From Pseudogymnoascus destructans (taxonomy: Eukaryota > Ascomycota > Leotiomycetes > Thelebolales > Thelebolaceae), in contig NW_020167527.1 of assembly GCF_001641265.1 (NCBI RefSeq), positions 62,001 to 126,000 of the forward strand: a DNA stretch of 64,000 bases, written 5' to 3'. Made by a program: the position numbers and the translations under genes. Each line of letters starts with the position of its first letter. The first letter of the stretch is position 1. This document shows, one piece after another, positions 43,541-54,312 of the stretch. The notes beneath the pieces are model-generated. The model ran no database searches and was not told where the DNA came from. It worked only from the letters and a program-made list of their open reading frames with translations.

Positions 43541-45456
43541 TCAACTACAACCAACATGAACGAGTACCTCAAGCTACGCCAAGCAACCTGCACAAACCTC
43601 AAGGATATGTACCAGATGCGCCATCACCATCGCATCCCTGGCTTGGCTTGCTGTGGTTCTCCTCTACCAGTGCTTCCGGGTCCTTTCCCCATACGGCCTG
43701 GCCCATCCGCAGGGCCACCGAGAAAATGGAAGCTGTCGGAAATGGAAGCTGTCGGAAATGGAAGCTGTCGGAAATGGCACTAAAGAAAGGGATCTCACAC
43801 TAGAAGACCTTCCTTACAGCCCCCCAGAAAGCTGCATCCTGCGGATTGAACGATGGGCGATTTATGTGCGGCGTCGAGCTTCTTACCATCCTCACCACCA
43901 CACCCACTCCGATATTGCGCCTACAGTGCGTGCTATACGGAGCAAATACAAACCTCGAGAGAGAGTGTTGTCAAGGGCTGTCGCAATGAGCACTCCACCG
44001 CGTACCTCGTTTCATCAGGATCACACACACCACACCCTTCCAACCCTTCCAGCCTCTTCTCGCCCATCCTACACATACACAGCCGTCTTCCCTGATTTAC
44101 ACAGCTCACCCGCCGCTTCACAATTCTACCGAACCACGATCCTCAAATCCTCCGTTCTCCGGTAGAACGGTAGAACGGAAGAACAAGCACCCTCTGCGCG
44201 CCCCATTGCCGAACAAGCTCCACCCGACTCCCCCCTCCCCCCCCGCACCACACCCCACCAACCGAGCGAGTCACGGCATACCATGTAATTCTTCCCGTCG
44301 TGCGATGAAAAAGCCCTGGGATCACCAGAGAAAACGCCTCTGTTGCGTCGGCTATGCCCCTCCTAGCGCTTGGCAAACCTCGGAGCTACTCACGCCTGAC
44401 CTGCATGAAATGCTGTTGGTTGTCTTGTTCTGCCGGTTGGGGTAGACGCTACGCGCGGGGAGGCTGAGGAGGGGGAAACAAGCATGGATGCTGATGCAGT
44501 GCGTGCAATTACCTCCCGTGCGACCTCTCCCATCCTCAAACCCGTATCTTCTCCGTCGACATTCCGATCCAACAGCCTTCGTTCGTTGCTCTCCTCTCAC
44601 CGAAACTGTGGCGCAGGAGAATGACTGCTTGTGGAACGCAATGTCGTGGTTAGTGGGGGGTGGGGTAACGATACGCAAATGCCCCGTCAGCCGTGCCGAC
44701 AACCACCAACAAAGTAAGTGTGTGCCGTCGCTAACGACCGTGGTGCAAATGAAGATGTTATAGCAATTGAACAAACATCCAACACGCTCACACGGGGGAT
44801 CTTTATAACCTTTTATTACGAAGAGCCAATATTTCCTTGCAGGCACCGCACGTTACATACAGGGAATCTAACACCACCAACGAACCCTCTCTCCACATTA
44901 AATCCCATGCCTTCCAGAATGGGTGTGGGAGAGGTAACACAACGCAGACCCACTGCGAGCCACCACACGTTGCACCTCATAATCAAGCTCTAGCAGCTTC
45001 ACGCCTTACCTCCCCATCACCTCCCCTTGCCTCCTGCTGCCCTCATCTACCACCACCACCAAGCCTCCAACTAAATTACAAATTCCACTACAGTGTTGTA
45101 CGCACTCCCGATGTCGCCGCGACTTCACGCACCAGCACTGCTGCTGCCATTTGACAACCGCAGCTGAGACCGTCGCACGGGAAGTTGGATGCATGAACCA
45201 ACTGTCGGACAGCAGATGGTTCGGCACCTAGGGTTCCTGGAGCTGATGCGGCGGCCTCGGCGAGGCCGAGTATGCGATTGTCCGGCTAGGTCTGGGTAGT
45301 GGCGGCAAGTGGTGTTGTAAGTTGTTGGCCATGCATCGGCACTCGCGCGAGTCGGTGGAATTGCTATTATCAAATTCTCATCCCATAACCCATTCATCTC
45401 CATCTCAATCTTGATCCCCCCAAGCCCCCTCCCATCACCTCAACCCAGCTCCAGCT
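43541..45456. other. Gene-poor spacer
   Basis: About 1.9 kb. It includes a second, short 16-bp array at 43723-43777 (three units of AAATGGAAGCTGTCGG). Frames elsewhere are short and biased in composition. I see no gene or RNA gene. Confidence 0.45.
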
Positions 45457-46075
45457 CTAACCCCCCACCCCACTCCCTTCCCCATACCCCTGCCTCCTTC
45501 GATCCCTCACCTCCCTCTCCTCCACCTCGGGACTCGACTCATAACTCGAATGCCGATGCGATTGATCCTCTGCCGTCGCGGCAACCTGACTCATACTTCC
45601 ACCACCACTGTGGCTGGTGCCTCTGACAGCGGACTTGGAGGGAGACGTGCTGGTCGTGGTGTGACTACTACCTATAGTCGTCCCTCCGCATCCGTGCTCA
45701 AGCATCGCTTCTCGGTAGCGTCTGTTCTGGTTACGGTGCTCGGTGCGTTCGCGAGAGGTTTTCTGGGCAGCGGAGAGGGCGGGGCCGCGGGGGGGATGGT
45801 GTCTGGGTGTGTTAGTTGGTGTTAGTTGGAGTTGGTGTTGGTTGGGGGGGGTTGGGGGGGAAGGGAAAGGTAAGGGGGGAGAGGGGTGTGAAAGCGTACC
45901 GCCGAAATTGGGCTTCTGCTCCGTGTTGGGAGAGGTGTAGATGGTGGCTTCTTCGTACCTGGCCGCGGTTAGGGGGCGTGTTGGTGATGGAGATTGGGAG
46001 GGAGAGGACGTGCTGGTTTGTGGATTCGCCGCCGGGGGAGGTGTCCATTAGTTTGGTGTTTGTGGGTTGGGGCAT
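45457..46075 (-). CDS. Doubtful hypothetical gene
   Basis: One frame runs open on the minus strand from 46047 to a stop at 45457, but its only ATG is late (45705). It contains protein-like text, ARYEEATIYTSPNTEQKPNF, and later TSRERTEHRNQNRRYREAML followed by Ser/Thr-rich sequence. A second frame opens with a well-placed ATG at 46075 (MPQPTNTKLMDTSPGG). The two overlap out of frame, so the true model needs a splice or a frame correction that I cannot fix by eye. I do not recognise the protein; a basic segment and a disordered C-terminus are all that can be said. Confidence 0.25.
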
Positions 46076-47418
46076 TTTTGCGCTTTCAGGGGCTTATGGA
46101 GGGTGTTTAAGATGGCTAATTGTAGAGTTTAAGTCGCTGTGGAGTAGAAGGTTTTGGATGCTGGAGATTGATATTTGATCTTATCATTTTTGGTTCCTTA
46201 AGTGACGTAGGCACTACGTCTTGATGATATGTGACAGCGAATCAACGAACTCTTCCCTACGTTTCCCATCAGCAAACCCAAAAACAGCGCCTTGAAATGA
46301 TAAAAGATATTCCCATCCTTCGAATCCAGATTACAACCTCCATAAATCACCTCAACTCTCACATTGAAAACATCATATATCACATGATATTATCACGTGA
46401 TATTCTCTTTGTGGTTCAACCTGAAACAACCACCATCCTTTCACTTCTCCTTCCGCCCAACAAAAGAAAGCCACCGAATCAAATTTAGAACAATGACAAA
46501 AAAACATGTTTCTCTTTTCTTTCATCTGCTAGCCTTTAGCCCTTTCATCTTTAAACCTGTTTCATTATCACTCCCTCTCCACGCATCGATTCGTCATTCC
46601 CTCTACCGTACCGCCCGTCAATGCGTTGGCGTTAAGCACTCCGCAGCGAAATGATTCGCTCACAGCCCTCCGTTCTCAACAACCACCGCCCAGACACGCA
46701 TATAGCGCATCATTACAACCGGTGCGGCCACAATCTGCAAACAACACTGCCGGTCCCCTTTGGATTGGCGGTGATGGGGGTGCATAGGTGGGTTTGGGGA
46801 GGGCGGGTTGATGGGTTTGTGGGAGAGGTCAGGTTGGGGCGGTGGAGAGGTAGGTGATGCGTGGTGCTTCGTGATTCTTTCATTCGGTATTTCTGGGTCA
46901 TCAAGGCGGCCGGTGAGCCACTCGTTTGGCCGTCTGGAGGCGTTTTCGAGGTGCTTGGCGCTGAAACATTGATGGACAAAGCAGGTCCATCGGATGACTC
47001 GAGGGGTCGCTCCAACGAGGGGGCCTCGTCCATCCCACGAGGAATCGAAGCGTCGAGATGGGCTTTGTCGGTGAGCGAGCGGGGGTTATAAAGGCGCTTG
47101 GGATTCCCATTCCCATTGTGGTGCCTCTTTTTCATCCTCGACAGCAGGCACTGTAGACGATTCTTTGAATAGGCTGGCACTTTTCACGAATCCTCGAACT
47201 TTCTGCGATATATATTCTTTCTCTGTACAATACAAGCAAACGTACTTGCTTGTTCCATTCACTTCCTGTTCGATTCTTTGCTTTATATTTTTGGGACGCC
47301 CACTTCCATATATCCCCTCCTTTCGCCCCCAACACAAATACAATACAGCTGCTCTGGAAGCACGCATCACGATATTTACATATCATACCAAACTCGATAT
47401 ATCAACAAAACTTTCAAC
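46076..47418. other. Spacer upstream of the LPMO-like gene
   Basis: About 1.3 kb. A 155-codon minus-strand frame at 46713-47180 has protein-like composition but no family match, so it is not called. The last 250 bp are T/C-rich with TATATATTC at about 47208 and form the promoter of the gene at 47419. Confidence 0.45.
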
Positions 47419-48800
47419 ATGAAGTCCTTTTTCACCACCTTCTTCCTGGCCACTATGGCTACAACAACCTTCGCTCACATGGAGATGTCGGACCCGCCGC
47501 CTCTCCGTAGCAAGTTCAACAAACTCGCCACCAGCCCCGACTACAGCATGACCTCCCCCCTCGACGCCTCCGGCGCCGACTTCGCCTGCAAAGGCTTCCT
47601 CTCTGACCTCGGCACCGCCGCCGGCGGCTCCGTCGCTTCCTGGGCTGCTGGCTCCGAGCAAAATTTTACCATCGTCGGTGGCGCCTCGCACAACGGCGGA
47701 TCCTGCCAAGCCAGTCTCTCCTTCGACAGCGGCAAGACCTTCAAAGCCATCCACTCCTACATCGGCAACTGCCCGCTAGTCCCAAAATACATGTTCACCG
47801 TCCCAGCCGACGCAAAGGCGGGCCCAGCCGTCTTCGCTTGGACCTGGTTCAATAAGGTCGGGAACCGCGAGATGTATATGAACTGCGCCAGTGTCACCAT
47901 CACAGCCGGCTCGGGCACCCCAGCTGTCGCCTTCTCGGCGCGTCCCGATATGTTCGTTGCGAACACCGGCACCGGCTGCACGACCCTCGAGTCTTCTGAT
48001 CTCCTGTTCCCCAACCCAGGACCAGACGTCACCAACGACAGCGCCGGCACAGCCGCCCCGGTAGGATCCTGCGCCAGCGGCTCTGGCAGCGGTAGTGGTA
48101 GCGGAAGCGGAAGCGGCAAAACAGCCCCCGTCTCCGTAACCCCCCCCGCTTCCGTCGTGGCCCCAACAGCCCCAACAGGCTTCACAACCTCCATCATCCC
48201 CTCCTCCACCAACACGGGACAATCCGGATCCACCAACCCCAAAACCCCCACCGGCCCACTCACACCCTCCACGAACGGCGAATGTGGCGGACCCCAAACT
48301 TGCGCTGGCTCGGCATTCGGCCAATGCTGCTCCAAATACGGGTACTGCGGCGTGACAGCCGGGCACTGCGGCGAGGGCTGCGATCCCACCCTCGGCACGT
48401 GCGGTAGCGCTGGAGCTGCGGGGACAGGGCCTAATGGGACGGCGCCCGTGGTGAGCTCGGGGGCGGCGAATGCGACGGCGAATAGTTTTTTAGCTGTTTC
48501 AAACGCCGCTGGGGCTGGTACTAAGCCGGAGGCGGGGGAGATGGTGACGAAGACGGAGACGGGGGTGGTGTATAGCACGGTTTATGTGACGGATAAGGCG
48601 GTAGCGACGGGGGCGCAGCAAGCCGCGGTCAATGATGTGGGGGGAAATTCGACGTTTCAGACTGTTACGAGGGGTATGTAGGCGTCGATTCGGGGGAGGG
48701 GTCGACCTGGACTAACTCGTGCTTAGCTGAGACGGTGCCGAGGAGCGTTATTACGGTTATCCCTGTGGTGCCGGAGCCGGCGTCTCTACATACCGGATAG
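47419..48800 (+). CDS. Secreted LPMO-like protein (AA11 type) with a chitin-binding CBM18 domain
   Basis: Two exons, 47419-48673 and 48727-48800 (53-nt intron, GTATGT donor), giving 442 residues. The signal peptide MKSFFTTFFLATMATTTFA is followed directly by His20, the expected first ligand of a copper histidine brace. The second His is in GGASHNGGSCQ, and WFNKVGNREMYMNCA holds the conserved core. These suggest an AA11-type lytic polysaccharide monooxygenase, which oxidatively cleaves chitin. A Gly/Ser linker then leads to a hevein-like domain with eight cysteines (QCCSKYGYCG). The C-terminal region is Ser/Thr/Ala-rich; the spliced end, SVITVIPVVPEPASLHTG, is not clearly a GPI signal. Targets could be the fungus's own wall or other chitin. 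The AA family number is from memory of motifs and needs a profile search. Confidence 0.78.
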
Positions 48801-49595
48801 GAGGAGTCAGCGGAGTTAAATATACGGAAACATAGGCGCAGAGGTTGTTAGTATTCTGATTCTTACAGTATCTATTTTTTGGTGGGAAGGGGGAAGGGGG
48901 AAGGGGGAAGGACGGTTTTGTTTGATAGCTTCTTTTTTGGTTGGAGTTTTTTTGTAGATTTTTTTTGGGGCAGTCATTGCCTAGTTGGACATACAGATTG
49001 ATTATAGTATGAATATATTTTGTCCTGAATTCTCGATTCTCAAATTGCTTTGACTGCTGTGATCTGTACTGTACGGTTTTGAGGAGGTAAATGTGAGAAT
49101 CGAGGCACGGACCACCTGCAGATGGACTCGGCGATCCAAGGTCGTGGGCCAAGTCGATCGGGGTGTACATTTCGTTTTTCTCAATTAAGCATAGAAAGCT
49201 AGCAATAGAGTATACCATACAGACAAAATAAATTTCATTCCCAATTATGACCATCGCAGTATTGCGCCTCGTCCAAGGCGGGACATTCTATCCGCTGCGG
49301 GTGTTGCTATAACAACCCTGCTTATCTATCTCCGTCCCTCATTTCACATCTATAACCACTCTGCAACCTTGCCAAAGTATTCTTACTGCATAGCGCAACA
49401 CGATACTCCGTCTTTATTCCGATATCTCATACCCAGCGCGCGCCTCAGACTTGAAAAGACTTGAAGTACTGAACGATCGCGCCCAAGCAAAGTGGTATAC
49501 GAAGGGCCCTGAATCTCGCGAAGGCTGTGCCTCAGCCTCGGCACTCTGCACTTCAAATGCAGCTACTCACGACCACACCCCATACCAGAGCTCCG
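48801..49595. other. Spacer
   Basis: 3' flank of the LPMO-like gene (with a GGGAAGG triplication at 48890-48912) and the promoter of the next gene. No supported gene. Confidence 0.5.
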
Positions 49596-50765
49596 ATGCA
49601 CCTCTCAAACTTCCTCCTCGCTCTCTCTCCCTCGCTTCTCCTCCTCTCATCCTACGCTACCTCGGCACACGCACACAGCAATGGCGCCGCCCTACCACCC
49701 CCCGCACACCTCCCCGAACCGCAGGTCATACAAAGACGGCAGGAGATAGCAGCGCGGATAGGGGCGGGGACGAAGCCGGTCAGGGTGAAGAAGATGACGG
49801 AGAATGAGGGGGAGATGTTTTTTAATGAGTATTGGGGGTTTGAGGCGCAGGAAGAAGACGAGGGGGGACAACAGGGCGGGGATGTTTTACGGCGGGAGTA
49901 CGAATCTGAAGACGACGGAGCATGGGGGAACGCATCAGCGCTCTTCTCATTTCGGCCTGCATTTGCTATACACGAGGCCGAGTCCCCCTCCCCCCGCAAC
50001 CTACCAGAAGCGCAATCCCGCCACCAGCGCTCCTCCCGCGCCCTCGCCGCCCTCCTCAAGCGCGCCTTCCAATGCCCCACCGGCACCTCAGCCTGCACCT
50101 CCATCTCACAACCCAACTACTGCTGCGCCAGCTCCGAATCCTGCGTTTCCATAACCGACACCGGTCTCGGCCCCGTCGGCTGCTGTCCCTCCGGCCAATC
50201 CTGCGCGGGAGCAATAACGCACTGTGCGTCTGGGCAAACGGCGTGTCCCCAGAGTTTGGGGGGGGCGTGCTGTGTAGCGGGCTTTGTGTGCTTTGATGTT
50301 GGGTGTGTGAGTAGTGTGGTGGTGACGTCGATTACGACTGTTACCCAGACGCCGCTGGTACCGAGTACGACGAGCAAGCCTGTTACGACGACGCCGTCGA
50401 GTACGCAGGTGGTGACGACGACGGAGGGGCCAGCGCCGCCGGTGAGGGGGACGGGTGAGAGTTCTACTGTCGCGCCGCCGACGACTTCTCTTACGTCGGA
50501 TGCGGAGGCGTGTCCAACGGGTTTCTATGCCTGCTCGGCATACTTCCCAGGCGCAGGGTGCTGTCGTGTAGGCCGCGATTGTGCGCAGACTTTTTGTCCG
50601 ACGACGAGGTCGGTGACGGTGATTAGTGGGGGCGTGACGGTGGCGGTGCCGGAGGGGACGGTGGCGACGACTGCGTCGGGGGCGGGGAAGTGTGCGAGTG
50701 GGTGGCAGGGGTGTGACGGAGGGGGGTGTTGTCCGGGGGGTGGGAGTGCGGGGTTAGTTGTGTGA
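49596..50765 (+). CDS. Cys-rich secreted cell-surface protein, GPI tail possibly lost to frame errors
   Basis: Signal peptide MHLSNFLLALSPSLLLLSSY ending near SAHA, so the start is set at 49596 and not at an upstream ATG (49527). An acidic propeptide-like region follows. Four cysteine blocks come next, with the repeated pattern CPTGTSACTSISQPNYCCAS, CCPSGQSC, CPTGFYACSAYFPGAGCC and CASGWQGCDGGGCCPGG, separated by a Thr/Ser-rich spacer. This layout is common in fungal wall proteins of unknown function. The frame stops at 50765 right after the last Cys block. Just downstream, other frames encode SVGVGATSVLAKGAENGVGK and then GVVVAVLGMLVG before a stop at 50883, which look like the missing end and GPI tail. 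Miscounted G runs or an unseen intron could explain this. Confidence 0.75.
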   Translation: MHLSNFLLALSPSLLLLSSYATSAHAHSNGAALPPPAHLPEPQVIQRRQEIAARIGAGTKPVRVKKMTENEGEMFFNEYWGFEAQEEDEGGQQGGDVLRREYESEDDGAWGNASALFSFRPAFAIHEAESPSPRNLPEAQSRHQRSSRALAALLKRAFQCPTGTSACTSISQPNYCCASSESCVSITDTGLGPVGCCPSGQSCAGAITHCASGQTACPQSLGGACCVAGFVCFDVGCVSSVVVTSITTVTQTPLVPSTTSKPVTTTPSSTQVVTTTEGPAPPVRGTGESSTVAPPTTSLTSDAEACPTGFYACSAYFPGAGCCRVGRDCAQTFCPTTRSVTVISGGVTVAVPEGTVATTASGAGKCASGWQGCDGGGCCPGGGSAGLVV

Positions 50766-51558
50766 GTGTTGGGGTGGGGGCGACGAGTGTGTTGGCGAAG
50801 GGGGCGGAGAATGGGGTTGGGAAGGGGGGGGTGTAGGGGGTTGGGGGGTGGTGGTTGCGGTTTTGGGGATGTTGGTTGGGTGAGCTTGGTGAGTTGGGAG
50901 TGAGTTGAGGGAGGGCTGGAGCGGAGTCTCTAACTAGGGGGATGTTGGACATTAGAGGGTTATGATTCATGAATTATTATTGCATTGGGTGGAAGTGGTT
51001 GTTATCGTCGAGGCTTGGAGGATATGAGAACTGATCTGAGGCGGCTTAAGCGGATGGCAGGTAATCCAGCATGGCACAGCTCCTGTTCCGATATATGTAC
51101 CTATAGCGAGCAATACTTCCAATTATAATGAATACGACCTAGCAGCTACTACTTGAACTTTTTTTTTTTTTTCAATTAATAGCCACATGCTTTCTTGTAT
51201 GATATTCGCTGGAAACTTGGGTCGGGGGACGCCTCGGCCCCGCGCCAGTGTTAAGCGGACTGGAAAAACGTTCCGCCATTGATGACGGAACTTTTACTGG
51301 GAGCTTCCCGGAAATTCAAGAATTGTAGGACGGACCTCCGACAACACACGATTACAGTCCACCAGCGACATAATACACCTACCTACGCATACCTGTGCAT
51401 GGCTCTCTCGCCATAGAAAGCACACTGCGAAATCCGCACATCCGCCAGCCCACATCCCTTCATGAGCTTCGCCGGGCACCTCAACCTGTAACCACACTCC
51501 GCGACTCACCCATCCACGAAGCCGGCCAACCCGAGGTCAACTCACCACAATCCTCCCA
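50766..51558. other. Spacer
   Basis: The first ~120 bp probably belong to the end of the preceding gene. A T12 run lies at about 51160-51172. The rest is the promoter of the DUF1279 gene. Confidence 0.45.
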
Positions 51559-52413
51559 ATGGCATCCGTCATCTCCACCATCCGCGGCCTCACCAGCGCC
51601 TCCTCCCCCGTAACCACAGCACCACTCCGCACCTTCTTCTCCGCGCAACCCCTCGGCCTCCGAACCGCCGGGCGCCGGCCTATAAGCACATTCTACTTCT
51701 CCGCCAACAGCGGCGCGCGCACCGCTCTCCGCCCTACAAACCCCTTTTCAAAACTACGTTTCCAGCCTCTCCGCTCCCGATTCTTCCACTCCTCGCGCCC
51801 CCGCCGCACCGGCGGTGCCGCCGAAGCCGACGCCGCGAATGCCGCGAAGGAGGGCCTGAAAGCGCCGCTCACACTGGGTCAGCGCATGAAGAAGCTGTCC
51901 CGCGAGTACGGCTGGTCTGCGCTGGGCGTGTATCTCGCGCTCACGGCGCTGGATTTCCCACTATGCTATCTGCTCGTACAGTGGCTTGGCACGGACCGCG
52001 TGGGGCGCTGGGAGCACGCTGTCGTGTCGCGGGTTGCGCCGCTGATTCCGGCGGTGGTGAAGGAGCGGTGGTATGCGTTTAAGGCGTGGATGCATAGTGC
52101 TGAGGAGACGATAACGGGGAACGATGATGTGAGTGATGCGGTTGATATGGCGGGGTGGGGGGTGGAGGAGGCGCAGAGGGAGAACAAGAAGGAGGCTAGT
52201 TTGGGGACGCAATTGGCGCTCGCGTATGCGATTCATAAGAGTTTTATCTTTTTGAGGGTCCCGGCGACGGTGGCGTTGACGCCGAAGGTGGTCAAGGTGT
52301 TGAGGGGGTGGGGGTGGAATATTGGGAAGAGGTCGACGAAGGCGGAGAAGGCGGCGAGGAAGGCGACGAAGGAGGCGAAGGGGGTGAAGGATGTGAAGGT
52401 GGTGAAGGAGTAG
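51559..52413 (+). CDS. Mitochondrial DUF1279 (FAM210/NAT2-like) protein
   Basis: 284 residues, intronless. The N-terminal ~85 residues are rich in Arg, Ser and Thr without acids, with SRFFHSSRPRR resembling a mitochondrial processing region. The DUF1279 domain starts at LTLGQRMKKLSREYGWSALG and includes a membrane segment (VYLALTALDFPLCYLLVQWL) and, later, LALAYAIHKSFIFLRVPATV. The C-terminus is a Lys/Ala-rich helix (KAEKAARKATKEAKGVKDVK). Yeast NAT2 and animal FAM210 proteins share the domain. An acetyltransferase function was once proposed for NAT2 but the domain does not support it, so no activity is assigned. Confidence 0.85.
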   Translation: MASVISTIRGLTSASSPVTTAPLRTFFSAQPLGLRTAGRRPISTFYFSANSGARTALRPTNPFSKLRFQPLRSRFFHSSRPRRTGGAAEADAANAAKEGLKAPLTLGQRMKKLSREYGWSALGVYLALTALDFPLCYLLVQWLGTDRVGRWEHAVVSRVAPLIPAVVKERWYAFKAWMHSAEETITGNDDVSDAVDMAGWGVEEAQRENKKEASLGTQLALAYAIHKSFIFLRVPATVALTPKVVKVLRGWGWNIGKRSTKAEKAARKATKEAKGVKDVKVVKE

Positions 52414-53008
52414 GGGGGTGGAGGTGTATGTTATGATTATTTTGGGCGCTTGGTGGGGTTTTTAGATGGGAGAAGGGGATGTATAGACTTGATGAGTCGA
52501 TATGTAGTTGTAAGTACTGTATCCGTATTGGACGTGGAAAATGAAAAATCCCAACAGCCGCCGCAGAAACCACAGACATTCCCCAGACGAAGTCACGCTT
52601 ATTGATGCCCCTCGCTATAGACAAAGTTATTCAGCCCTTCATGGGTTTTAAGTCGGAAGCTTTTGCCCAGCTCCTACGAATAGGGGTCACACTGGCCGCG
52701 CATATCACGTCCATATAGAAGGAAGCTGCAACCCACCCCCCGCACCTTCCCTTATTCCATCTACAATCCAACCTCAAGATCGCTCCTTCCTCACCACCCC
52801 CAACCCACCCACTCATCGCACCTTCTTATCTCCAGACACAAGAGCCCCATCCATCTCCCGTCCATAAAATCCCCATCAAAGCCACGATGCCCTCTTCACC
52901 TCCATCAATACAAGTCTCATACCCACCACCACACTCACACATACACCCACCAACATTCTCACATCTCACGCCGCACAAACACCCCTCACACAACCCCCAT
53001 CACACAAA
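52414..53008. other. Spacer
   Basis: About 600 bp. The 3' part is C/A-rich (CACACTCACACATACACCC) and probably a promoter leader. No gene. Confidence 0.45.
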
Positions 53009-53910
53009 ATGGCTCCTCTCAACCCCCCAGCCGCGCAACACGGGCGCCGCGTCATGTTCGTCAGGCGCCGCATGACCCCCCCACCCCTCTTGGGTAGCTA
53101 CCTTAATTACATCCTCGTCATAATCTTCATCCTCCTCTTCGGGAAGGTCCTCTCCTTCCTCTACACCGCGCATCTGCACTGTGCTGAGCATGATGGGTTG
53201 ATGTGCTGGAACACACCTCCACGGATTACGGATCTCGATATCTCGGATATCGACGCGGGGGGGGTTAGTGGGCGGGATATCCCGCCGCCCTGTGAAGGGT
53301 CTTTTGAGGATGGGGCGGCAGTGTGTAGGAAGGTCGTGGATGGGGTGTGTGTTGCCCATTCGTGTCCGGAGGTCGATGGAGTTGGTGAGCAAAACACCGC
53401 TCCGCCTACTGAAGAGCTATCCGGGACACCGACGGTGGATAAAGCCAGTGCATGGTGGTGGCGCGCACAAAGAGTCCAAGGCAGCGGCGCTGCCTGCACC
53501 GGGGCATGTAATCCTGACGGCGACGGAAAATTGGTAGACCTCCACCCCCCCCCCCCTCCTCCTATATTCCTCCGCTAACTAACAGCTTCCAGGCTGTCAA
53601 GAGACAGTTTATAGGAGACAGGTTTCCCCCGGTGGATATAGCGGGGATGCAGACCCTCTCATCCAAACCTCCCCCACCCGCCACAACGACGACGATGCCG
53701 CAGATCAACGGGACGCTGACGAATGGGACGCGTGTGAATGGGACGCCGACGGCGGAGATTCCGCTGGTGACGAATATTAGGGAGAGCGGGCAGGCGAGGG
53801 GGTGGTGGGGGGTGTGGCGTGGAATTCGTGTGCTTCTTCTGCGGCGCTGTTGGGGTTGGTGGCGATTGGGGTTGTGGTTTTGTTGTAGGGGGGTGGTTGG
53901 TTGGGGTTGA
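53009..53910 (+). CDS. Unknown membrane or anchored protein
   Basis: I do not recognise this family. Exon 1 (53009-53533) and exon 2 (53593-53910) join across a 59-nt intron (GTAGAC donor, CTAACTAAC branch, CAG acceptor), giving 280 residues as written. A basic N-terminus (GRRVMFVRRR) precedes one membrane segment (YLNYILVIIFILLFGKVLSF) at about residues 31-50. A Cys-containing ectodomain and repeated N-glycosylation sites (NGTLTNGTRVNGTPT) follow. The written frame ends in Trp/Arg-rich sequence. One extra G in the G6 run at 53807-53812 would give a hydrophobic end (SSAALLGLVAIGVVVLL) and a stop at 53888, typical of a GPI or tail anchor. I think the second reading is the real end. Confidence 0.55.
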
Positions 53911-54312
53911 AGGGGGGGAGGTCTTTCTTTGAAGGGGGTGTTTTGTTTTGAAAGGGAGTGATGTCTTGCTCCTAAAGCGTTGCGGATTTGTTGAGAGGTT
54001 GGATGGGTTGGATATCCGGCTGACAGCGGCGTTGAGAGGTGTTGGAGGTTTGAGGGGAGATAATGGAATTCCTTCTTTTAATGGCGTCTTTGGAATCTCT
54101 TCGTTGGAGTCGCGCCTTTTGAATCGCTTCTTCTGAGCCTTCAAAAGGCAGCACCTGTACCAGATATTCTCGTAATTATCCTCTCCTCCCCCTAGTCGTG
54201 CACATGGGAGCATACAAACCCAGAGTAATTAGCATCATATTGAATAGTATACATCTCGTTAGATTTCATACAAGGTATCCGTATCCCACACCTCCCTATC
54301 CACCACACCACC
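53911..54312. other. Convergent spacer
   Basis: 3' flanks of two converging genes. No coding signal. Confidence 0.45.

Noticed and set aside
43188..43783. Two overlapping frames with a 16-residue repeated peptide
   Set aside because: Both come from the same 16-bp minisatellite; identical peptides in different frames argue against selection for protein.
46713..47180. A 155-codon minus-strand frame with ordinary-looking composition
   Set aside because: No recognisable family, no signal or domain, and it lies in a likely promoter; kept as a note only.
47757..48578. A 273-codon minus-strand frame opposite the LPMO-like gene
   Set aside because: Its Pro/Leu runs arise from the antisense of Gly/Ser repeats; no homology features.
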